From Bacteroidales bacterium UBA5621 (lineage in GTDB: Bacteria > Bacteroidota > Bacteroidia > Bacteroidales > VadinHA17): a DNA stretch of 8,048 bases. Location of the stretch: positions 1 through 8,048 of the forward strand of contig DIKJ01000080.1 of assembly GCA_002424525.1 (NCBI GenBank), in the 5' to 3' direction. Positions 1 through 7,100 of the stretch are shown here, piece by piece (position 1 is the stretch's first letter; every line of letters starts with the position of its first letter). The notes beneath the pieces were generated by a model. The model ran no database searches and was not told the DNA's origin. It saw only the letters and a program-made list of their open reading frames with translations. The translations under genes and the position numbers were made by a program.

Positions 1-224
1 GCAAGGAATCCCTCCCTGTTTGTGACCTTCTCGAAAACAATATTCCGGGAGATGGCATAGAGGCTGACAGACATGATTACCGTGATAACCGATGACCACA
101 GGAACGGGAAGGGCGACTCATCGTAAATATGTGCAACAGGCAGACAGAAAAGGAAAGAGACCGACTCAATAAAAAGGATTGTGCTCAGTATTCGCACTAT
201 AACCAGAGGGTTGATCAGCTTCAT
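1..224 (-). CDS. trkH: TrkH-family potassium uptake protein, N-terminal fragment (truncated by window edge)
   Basis: This is the start of a membrane subunit of a Trk/Ktr-type K+ uptake system, which forms the ion pore in the inner membrane and works with a cytoplasmic TrkA/KtrA regulator. Reading the minus strand from the ATG at 224-222 gives 74 uninterrupted codons to the window edge. The protein begins MKLINPLVIVRIL and has a hydrophobic segment at about residues 8-32, a short polar turn (HIYDESP, 32-38), a second hydrophobic segment at about 39-58, and then RNIVFEKVTNREGFL. The sequence ending in the REGFL motif is what I recognise from the N-terminus of TrkH proteins, just before the first pore region. 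The selectivity-filter segments lie outside the window, so TrkH versus KtrB cannot be settled. The gene is divergent from the polyamine operon, with its own promoter-like box just upstream. The family call rests on a short piece, so confidence is moderate to good. Confidence 0.77.
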   Translation of the reverse strand, partial: MKLINPLVIVRILSTILFIESVSFLFCLPVAHIYDESPFPFLWSSVITVIMSVSLYAISRNIVFEKVTNREGFL

Positions 225-246
225 CTGAAATATTGATCTGAGAAGT

Positions 247-254
247 CAAATATA
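247..254 (-). promoter_or_regulatory. Bacteroidota-type -7 box for trkH
   Basis: On the minus strand the sequence TATATTTG fits the Bacteroidota -7 consensus TAnnTTTG exactly. It lies 22 bases before the trkH ATG, which would leave a short leader of roughly 18 nt. No convincing TTG/TTTG -33 element is found at the expected distance (about 19 bases further upstream), so the call rests on the -7 box and its position. Confidence 0.45.
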
Positions 255-325
255 AGCAGAAATAGTAATTGTTAGTTTTGGCAGACACGGTTTGTTGATA
301 TAAACAGGCTGAAACAGGGATTTCA

Positions 326-355
326 TTGCCTGATCATTATATTGTTTTATATTTG
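326..355 (+). promoter_or_regulatory. Bacteroidota-type -33/-7 promoter for the polyamine operon
   Basis: TTG at 326-328 is followed after 19 bases by TATATTTG at 348-355. This matches the Bacteroidota sigma-factor consensus (TTG or TTTG, 17-19 bases, TAnnTTTG). Transcription would begin near 359-361 and leave a leader of about 26-28 nt before the ATG at 387. No Shine-Dalgarno sequence precedes that ATG, as is usual in this phylum. This is the best supported promoter in the window. Confidence 0.6.
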
Positions 356-386
356 GATAAGTTAAAAAGTTAAGAACTGCAAAGTT

Positions 387-1580
387 ATGGGAAGAGTATT
401 AGTAATAGGAGCAGGCGGGGTCGGGACCGTTGTTGTTCATAAAATGGCCTCCCTGCCGGAGGTTTTTCCGGAGATAATGCTGGCAAGCCGCACAAAATCG
501 AAGTGCGATGCCATAGCGGAAAAGATTGGCGGCGATCGTATCAGAACTGCACAGATCGATGCCGACAAGGTTCCCGAACTGAGGGAGCTGATCAGGGCAT
601 TCAAACCTGAAATTGTCGTAAACGTTGCCCTGCCTTACCAGGATCTGCATATAATGGATGCCTGCCTGGCTGAAAAAGTTGCTTACCTCGATACGGCTAA
701 CTATGAGCCTCTTGAGGAGGCAAAATTTGAGTACGGCTGGCAATGGGCATATCACGAAAGATACCGGGATGCCGGAATTACCGCGATCCTGGGCTGCGGA
801 TTTGATCCGGGAGTGACATCCATTTTTACCGCTTATGCAGCCAAACACCATTTTGACGAGATACATTATCTTGACATCGTCGACTGTAATGCCGGTGATC
901 ATGGAAAACCATTTGCCACAAATTTCAATCCCGAAATCAATATTAGGGAGGTTACCCAAAAAGGCAAATACTGGGAAGATGGCAGATGGATCTATACAAA
1001 GCCGCATGAAATACATAAGCCGCTGACATATCCCGGTATCGGCCCGAAAGAGTCGTATGTAATCTATCACGAGGAACTTGAATCGCTTGTTAAAAACTTC
1101 CCGACGCTGAAAAGGGCAAGATTCTGGATGACATTCGGGCAGGAATATCTGACCCATCTGCGCGTGATCCAGAATATTGGCATGGCCGGGATCGAACCTG
1201 TAATGTTCGACGGCAGAGAGATCATTCCAATTCAGTTTCTGAAGGCTGTCCTTCCTGACCCGGGAGAGCTCGGGGAGAATTACACGGGAGAGACATCGAT
1301 CGGTTGCCGGATCAGGGGGTTCAAGGATGGGAAGGAGAAGACATATTATATTTATAACAACTGCAGTCATGTGGCAGCCTATAAAGAGACAGGGGCCCAG
1401 GCTGTAAGTTACACTACCGGAGTCCCTGCTGCAATTGGTACAATGATGTATCTGAAGGGATTGTGGAAGAAGCCGGGTGTTTTCAACGTTGAGGAGTTTG
1501 ACCCCGATCCGTTTATGGAACAGCTTAACCTGCTGGGTTTGCCTTGGGTGGAACTGCATGATGTGGACCTGGAAGTATGA
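387..1580 (+). CDS. Carboxynorspermidine/carboxyspermidine dehydrogenase (saccharopine dehydrogenase family)
   Basis: This cytoplasmic NADPH-dependent enzyme (often abbreviated CASDH or CANSDH) joins L-aspartate 4-semialdehyde to a diamine by reductive condensation. Putrescine gives carboxyspermidine; 1,3-diaminopropane gives carboxynorspermidine. The 397-residue length is near the family's usual 400 or so. The N-terminus is a Rossmann nucleotide-binding loop, GAGGVG at residues 8-13. A segment reading NVALPYQDLHIMDAC and YLDTANYEP follows at roughly 79-107. The motif GCGFDPGVTS at 136-145 is typical of this branch of the saccharopine dehydrogenase superfamily. The deciding evidence is the next gene, an NspC-type decarboxylase for the product. 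The stop TGA is followed at once by an in-frame TAA, so termination is doubly secured. Putrescine as the likely substrate is inferred from what is known of Bacteroidota and Campylobacter polyamine synthesis; the sequence alone does not prove it. A true lysine-pathway saccharopine dehydrogenase is less likely in this context. Confidence 0.9.
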   Translation: MGRVLVIGAGGVGTVVVHKMASLPEVFPEIMLASRTKSKCDAIAEKIGGDRIRTAQIDADKVPELRELIRAFKPEIVVNVALPYQDLHIMDACLAEKVAYLDTANYEPLEEAKFEYGWQWAYHERYRDAGITAILGCGFDPGVTSIFTAYAAKHHFDEIHYLDIVDCNAGDHGKPFATNFNPEINIREVTQKGKYWEDGRWIYTKPHEIHKPLTYPGIGPKESYVIYHEELESLVKNFPTLKRARFWMTFGQEYLTHLRVIQNIGMAGIEPVMFDGREIIPIQFLKAVLPDPGELGENYTGETSIGCRIRGFKDGKEKTYYIYNNCSHVAAYKETGAQAVSYTTGVPAAIGTMMYLKGLWKKPGVFNVEEFDPDPFMEQLNLLGLPWVELHDVDLEV

Positions 1581-1620
1581 TAATGGCGTTACGGCGCAAA
1601 GTGAAAGACAAGATAAAGGA

Positions 1621-2760
1621 ATGGAGATAAACTATATAGAGGTCCCGTCGCCCTGTTTTGTTATAGATGAATACCGGTTACGAAGAAACCTGGCTCTGCT
1701 TAAACAGGTTTCTGAAAAATCCGGAGCGGAAATCATTCTGGCTTTTAAGGGATTTGCAATGTGGAGCGTTTTCCCGATCGTAAAAGAGTATTTCAACGGT
1801 GCGGCTGCAAGCTCCCCCCATGAGGCCCGCCTCTGCTTCGGGGAGATGGGTTCTCCGGCACATACATACTCCCCGGTCTATAAGGAGAGCCAGTTTGCGG
1901 AAATCCTTAAGTACAGCTCCCACGTAACCTTTAATTCCCTGAACCAGTACAAAAAATATTCAGAACAGTTGAGGGTGAATCCAAAAAAGATATCACCCGG
2001 TTTAAGGATCAATCCTGAATTCTCTGAAATAAGCAACAACCTTTATAATCCCTGCTCACCCGGATCGAGACTGGGAGTATCGGCGGATGACCTCAGGGAG
2101 GGCTTGCCGCAGGGAGTGGAAGGGCTCCATTTCCATGTACTTTTCGAGTCAGATTCCCATGCGCTTGAGAATATGCTTCAGGTTGTTGAAAGCAAGTTCG
2201 GAAAATTTTTTCCTGAAATCAGGTGGATCAACATGGGAGGCGGTCATCTTATAACAGGCAGTGATTACGATACTGATCATCTGATCCGCTTTTTGAGAAG
2301 GTTCAGGGAGAGGACAGGTCTTCATGTAATACTCGAACCGGGCAGTGCATTTGCCTGGGAGACGGGCGAGCTTGTTGCATCGGTTGAGGATATTGTTGAA
2401 AATCAGGGTATAACGACAGCAATTCTTGATGTGTCGTTTACTGCGCATATGCCTGATTGCCTTGAGATGCCCTATAAGCCAAAAATTGAGGGAGCCATGG
2501 AACCGGTATCCGGTAAGCCAACCTACAGGATGGGAGGTAACTCCTGCCTCTCAGGCGACTTTATGGGAGACTGGTCGTTTGACAAGGAACTTAAGCCCGG
2601 CGACAGAATAGTCTTCCTCGATATGATCCATTATACAATGGTCAAGACCACTACCTTCAACGGGGTGCATCATCCTTCGATCGGTATGTGGACGGCGGAT
2701 GGCAAATTCAGATTGATCCGGGAATTCGGCTATTACGATTACAAAAACCGCTTATCGTAA
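1621..2760 (+). CDS. nspC: Carboxynorspermidine/carboxyspermidine decarboxylase NspC
   Basis: This PLP-dependent decarboxylase of the alanine racemase-like fold III group removes CO2 from carboxy(nor)spermidine to give (nor)spermidine, completing the pathway started by the upstream dehydrogenase. With the ATG at 1621 the protein has 379 residues, the normal NspC size. Visible landmarks are the PLP lysine K43 in AFKGFAMW, the glycine-rich phosphate-binding stretch MGGGH at 205-209, EPGSAFAW from 239, and the C-terminal active-site stretch SCLSGD with C309 and D313. HYTMVKTTTFNG lies near the end. The reading frame stays open upstream to 1477, with in-frame ATGs at 1558 and 1561 overlapping the dehydrogenase gene. 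I prefer 1621 because homologues have only a few residues before the conserved PSPCFV segment at 9-14. AAGGA abuts this ATG directly, too close to act as a normal ribosome-binding site. The gene lies 40 bases after the dehydrogenase and is surely co-transcribed. Confidence 0.93.
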   Translation: MEINYIEVPSPCFVIDEYRLRRNLALLKQVSEKSGAEIILAFKGFAMWSVFPIVKEYFNGAAASSPHEARLCFGEMGSPAHTYSPVYKESQFAEILKYSSHVTFNSLNQYKKYSEQLRVNPKKISPGLRINPEFSEISNNLYNPCSPGSRLGVSADDLREGLPQGVEGLHFHVLFESDSHALENMLQVVESKFGKFFPEIRWINMGGGHLITGSDYDTDHLIRFLRRFRERTGLHVILEPGSAFAWETGELVASVEDIVENQGITTAILDVSFTAHMPDCLEMPYKPKIEGAMEPVSGKPTYRMGGNSCLSGDFMGDWSFDKELKPGDRIVFLDMIHYTMVKTTTFNGVHHPSIGMWTADGKFRLIREFGYYDYKNRLS

Positions 2761-2841
2761 TAATCCTGGTTTATCGGCTCCCCTTATTACTCTGTTCTAT
2801 GTACTTCCTGCCCCATGCCCCAAACCCTCTGCTCTGCGCTC
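2761..2841. other. Convergent spacer between nspC and mnmA, no clear terminator
   Basis: These 81 bases separate two converging genes. I looked on both strands for a GC-rich stem followed by a T-run and found none. The only small structures are a direct repeat of GCCCCA (around 2811-2822) and a distant GGTTT/AAACC pair. Termination here may be Rho-dependent or lie inside the opposite gene. Confidence 0.5.
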
Positions 2842-4041
2842 TTAAGCATTAATGACGCCTGATCCGATCACCTCGTCACCATCGTACCATACGGCAAACT
2901 GTCCGGGTGTGATACCCCTCTGCAAAGTGTCGAAAATGGCATAGATGCCTTCTTTCCTGCTGAATAATTTTGCCCTCTGCAGTGGCTGTCTGTACCTGAT
3001 CCTTACCAGGTATTCACGGTTCTCTTCCGCATCCATTTTCAGGTCCTCCCTTATCCAGTGAACATCTTCCTTTCTGATGAAGAGGCCCTTTCTGCAGAGC
3101 CCGGGGTGTGACTGGCCCTCACCTGCATAAATGATATTCCTTTCAGTATCAGTGGCTATTACGAAAAGTGGTTCCCTGTAACCGCCGGTGTTCATACCCT
3201 TGCGCTGTCCGACGGTGAAAAAATGCGCGCCGTTATGCCAGCCTGCAAATTTACCGTCGTCCGGTTCATACCTGTGAGGTTCCGAGGCGGATCTCAGTTC
3301 CTCATCGGTTATATCATCCGCGGGTATTCCGGGGTCGCGATACCGGTAGTCAACCGTATGGGGGATCTCAATGATCTCACCTTTCCTCTTTTCAAGCTTC
3401 TGCTGAAGGAAGGTCGGCAGGTGTACCCTTCCCACGAAGCATATCCCCTGGGAGTCTTTTCTGGCCGATGTTGCCAGTCCGAGCTTCTCAGCGATTTTAC
3501 GTACTTCGGGCTTGGTTAATCCGCCTATAGGGAAGATCGCTTTTGCAAGCTGTTTCTGGGAAAGCTGGCAGAGAAAATAACTTTGATCCTTGTTGTGGTC
3601 CATCCCGGCCAATAATCTGTAAATTACATTTTTATCTGACTGAAGGATCTCCTTCCGGCAATAGTGTCCGGTGGCAATCAAATCAGCGCCAAGTTTCCCT
3701 GCCTCTTCAGCAAAGGAATCAAACTTAATCTCCCTGTTACAGAGCACATCAGGATTAGGGGTACGTCCCCTGCCGTATTCCGAGAACATATATTCAACCA
3801 CCTTTTCCCTGTATTGTGCGCTCAGGTCTGCCATCCGGATGGGTATCCCAAGTTTCCTGGATACCATTTCGGCAAACATCAGGTCATCTTCCCAATGGCA
3901 GTCGCTCTGGATCAGTCCTGTAGTGTCGTTCCAGTTCCTCATGAAAAGAGCCTCGACATCATAACCCTGCTCCTTCAGGACCCATGCTGCCACGCTGGAG
4001 TCTACTCCGCCGGATAATCCTATGACCACTTTTGTTCTCAC
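2842..4041 (-). CDS. mnmA: tRNA-specific 2-thiouridylase MnmA
   Basis: MnmA adenylates and then thiolates U34 at the wobble position of tRNAs for Lys, Glu and Gln, using ATP and persulfide sulfur from a relay. The 399-residue protein carries the ATP-pyrophosphatase P-loop SGGVDS at 10-15, the TPNPDVLCN motif with D98 and catalytic C101, ATGHYCR at 123-129, KDQSYFL at 151-157, and the second catalytic cysteine C201 in QGICFVG. GAHFFTVGQRKG at 271-282 opens the C-terminal tRNA-binding and barrel region. It is about 30 residues longer than the E. coli protein, mostly from an extra acidic, proline-rich piece at about 225-262. The start is GTG at 4041-4039; no in-frame ATG lies between it and the upstream in-frame stop TAA at 4071-4069. 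A second GTG at codon 5 (4029-4027) could also serve. The gene stands alone, convergent with nspC and divergent from the helicase gene. Confidence 0.96.
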   Translation of the reverse strand: MRTKVVIGLSGGVDSSVAAWVLKEQGYDVEALFMRNWNDTTGLIQSDCHWEDDLMFAEMVSRKLGIPIRMADLSAQYREKVVEYMFSEYGRGRTPNPDVLCNREIKFDSFAEEAGKLGADLIATGHYCRKEILQSDKNVIYRLLAGMDHNKDQSYFLCQLSQKQLAKAIFPIGGLTKPEVRKIAEKLGLATSARKDSQGICFVGRVHLPTFLQQKLEKRKGEIIEIPHTVDYRYRDPGIPADDITDEELRSASEPHRYEPDDGKFAGWHNGAHFFTVGQRKGMNTGGYREPLFVIATDTERNIIYAGEGQSHPGLCRKGLFIRKEDVHWIREDLKMDAEENREYLVRIRYRQPLQRAKLFSRKEGIYAIFDTLQRGITPGQFAVWYDGDEVIGSGVINA

Positions 4042-4045
4042 CCTG

Positions 4046-4053
4046 CAAAGATA
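4046..4053 (-). promoter_or_regulatory. Bacteroidota-type -7 box for mnmA, very close to the start codon
   Basis: On the minus strand TATCTTTG, followed by C, is an exact fit to the TAnnTTTG consensus. It ends only four bases before the GTG at 4041, so the transcript would start at or within a few bases of the start codon. No good TTG element stands about 19 bases upstream. If the box is real, mnmA is leaderless, or translation starts at the second GTG (4029-4027). Confidence 0.4.
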
Positions 4054-4141
4054 CGAAGCCTTAATGATTTATTTCCACGGCTATGGATTTCCGGGAAAAT
4101 CACGCGGGAAGTAGACATAAAATGGGTAATTTTAAACCATC

Positions 4142-7100
4142 ATGGGACAGGGCACGCTAACCATCTACAGCTCATCGGCAGGCTCGGGCAAGACCTTTCA
4201 GCTGACAGGTATCTACCTGGCAAGACTGTTCAGGTCGGCTCACAGCTACAGGCGTATGCTTGCAGTTACCTTCACCAACAAGGCCACGGCCGAGATGAAA
4301 AACCGTATCCTCGGTCAGCTTGATAACCTGGCAAACGGAAGATCATCAGACTATCTTGATGATCTCATTGCCGGCACAGGAAAACCTGAGGAGCAGATCA
4401 GAAGGGAAGCCCGCACTATTCTCGGATCAATACTCAACGATTATTCGAGATTCTCAGTAAGCACAATAGACAGCTTTTTTCAGAAGATCCTGAGAGCATT
4501 TGCCAGGGAGACCGGCCTTCATTCCGGATTTAATATTGAAACAGATTACAAGGCGGTTTTATCGCAGGCAGTCGATGAAACGATCGCCTCGGCATCTGAA
4601 GATGAGACACTTAAAAAATGGCTGATCAGTTTCGTCAAGTCAAATCTCGGGGAAGAACGCAGCTGGAACCTTAAGAACGAAATCGCACTGCTGTCGGAGG
4701 AACTTTTCAGGGAGAAATATAAAACCCTCACCGATGAGGAGAAATCACGGATCGATGACAAGAATTTCCTTACAGGCTACATGGATGAAATGCGTTCCAT
4801 TACTTCAGAATTTGAGAGCACCCTCAGAGAGTATGGTGAAAAATCCGCACAGATTTACTCCGGTTTTGAACTCTCCGACGATATGTTTTATCAGAAGGGG
4901 AAAGGGGTTCCTTCACTTATAAGGAGCCTGGCGTCGGGGGAGATAAAAGAACCCGGCTCTTACCCAAGAGAGATAATGAAAGATCCTCCCAGATGGTGTA
5001 CCGGGACCATCCCTCCGAAACTCATGGCGGCCATGGAGGAAGGTCTCGAAGAACTGCTCATCGCATCAATAGAATATTATGACGGGAATATTATACTCTA
5101 CAAAAGCGCAAAAGCAGTGCTTGCAAATATTTTCTCGCTGGGAATACTGTCGGATGTGCTGAAAAATGTGAGACGGATAAATGCAGATGAAAACAATTTT
5201 CTCCTGGCCGATACCGGAGAATTCATTTACAGGATTATAGAAAACGACCAGACCCCATTTATTTATGAGAAAACAGGCATCCGGTTCGAGAATTTCATGA
5301 TTGATGAGTTCCAGGACACATCTGTCATCCAGTGGGAGAACTTCCGGCCGTTGATCGATAACAGCATGTCGGAAGGGAATGATAACCTGGTTGTTGGGGA
5401 TGTTAAACAATCAATTTACCGTTGGAGGAACAGCAACTGGCGAATACTGGGCTACGACCTGAAGCGCAGGATCGACAATGAACGCTTTCTGCTGAAGCAA
5501 CTGAAAACCAACTGGAGAAGCCTTTCAAATATCATAGCCTTCAATAACTCACTCTTCACGATTATTCCATCGCTGATGGATAAAGAATTTGAGGGTGAAA
5601 AAGTCCCTGCAAGTTTCAGTGAGCTTTATTCAGAGGCGGTGCAGGATGATCCCCGCAAAAACACCGGGGGCTATGTCAGGCTCGAATTTGTTGAGGAGAA
5701 TGAAATTAAATGGCAGGAGAGCGTGCTTGAAAAACTCCCTTCGGTTATTGAAGCTTTGCAGGACAAAGGTTACCGGGCTTCGGATTTCGGCATCATAGTC
5801 AGGGATAACAGGGAAGGTGTAAATGTTATCAGGAGAATGATTGACTACAGCAGTTCCCTGGAATCGGGAGAAAAGCCGGGATATAACTACAGTATCATAT
5901 CAAATGACTCACTTCTGCTCGACCGGTCATTTGCCGTAACATTTATACTTTCGGTCATGGCTGTACTTGACAATCCGGAAGATATGATTAGCAAAGCACT
6001 GATGCTCAGATATTACCTTCTGGCTTCAGGGTGGGAAGATGCTGAGGAGGTCCCGCTTCAGGGTGACAGGCTGGATGAATTATCACGATACTATTTTCCT
6101 GAAGGATATGATGATTTCATGAATGAAGTGAAACAGTATCCCCTGTTTGAAATGACAGAGCGTATATCAGGCTTCTTCAGTCTGGGCAATTATCCGGCTC
6201 ATACAGCTTATCTTAATGCCTTCCAGGATATTACATTGACTTATACGGGCAACAGATCGTCCGGCATCCGGTCATTTCTCGACTGGTGGGAGACAACCGG
6301 TTCCGGGAAATCGGTGGTGCTTCCTGAATACCAGGATGCGATCCGGGTCCTGACAATTCATAAAGCAAAGGGTCTGGAGTTTAAAGTTGTGATCCTTCCG
6401 TTTATTTCATGGAACCTCGACCATAAAACAAACAGACAGCCTGTGCTCTGGGTGCGGCCTGACAGGCCGCCGTTCAACAAGCCGGGCATTGTGCCTGTTA
6501 AATACAGGAAAGAGCTTGCCGGGACCATCTTCGCGGATGATTATACCGATGAAAGATATTCCGCCTATATCGACAATATCAACCTTCTTTATGTCGCCCT
6601 TACGCGGGCAAGAAATGTTATTTATGGTTTCATCCCGGCAAAACCGAAAGCAACAAACGGCATAGCAGCCGTTCTTAAGAAGGCTCTCTTGTCTGATCCG
6701 GAACTGTCGGGAAATTATAATCCTGATACAGGGTTGTTTGAATCAGGAGAAATTCCACCCGAAACAAGCGGATATACCCCGCAAAGAAGTATTGATCCCG
6801 GTGGTTATTTCGTCAGTTTTGATATGGGGTCCCTGAAGCTCCGGCTTCACGGGGAGAACTATCTTTCAAAGGCAGGAGAAGCGGTTCGTGAAAGGATCAA
6901 TTACGGGACGCTTATGCATGAAATTTTCGAGAGGATCATTACTGTATCAGATGTTGCGCCGGCTGTAAGGAAATTGGTAAATGAAGGTAAAATTCCTGAA
7001 AAAGATGCGGGTCATCTTGAAGAAAAAATTGTTTCCCTCGTAACTTCACCGGGGAGTGCCGGATGGTTCAGTCCCGGCAACCGTGTGCTTACTGAACAGT

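Noticed and set aside
399..1559. An open reading frame of 386 codons on the minus strand, almost exactly opposite the carboxyspermidine dehydrogenase gene
   Set aside because: Its translation is rich in C, H, I and S with no recognisable domain, and the plus-strand protein is clearly a real enzyme with family motifs. The antisense frame stays open because the sense codons seldom give reverse-complement stops. No promoter box serves it.
1477..1620. A longer nspC start at 1477, 1558 or 1561 overlapping the dehydrogenase gene
   Set aside because: The added residues (W, C and S rich) look like the dehydrogenase coding sequence read in another frame, and the 379-residue product from 1621 already matches the expected NspC length and N-terminus.
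3223..4017. Several plus-strand open frames of 60-117 codons across the mnmA region
   Set aside because: They lie opposite a well-supported MnmA gene, have no family resemblance, and are shadows of its coding sequence.
4127..4134. TAATTTTA as a -7 box for the helicase gene
   Set aside because: It misses the final G of TAnnTTTG, has no TTG about 19 bases upstream, and would start transcription almost at the ATG. It is too weak to annotate; the true promoter of this gene was not identified.
5066..5410. Minus-strand open frame of 114 codons inside the helicase gene
   Set aside because: It sits opposite the helicase motif II and III region, whose plus-strand motifs are intact, and its translation shows no recognisable domain.
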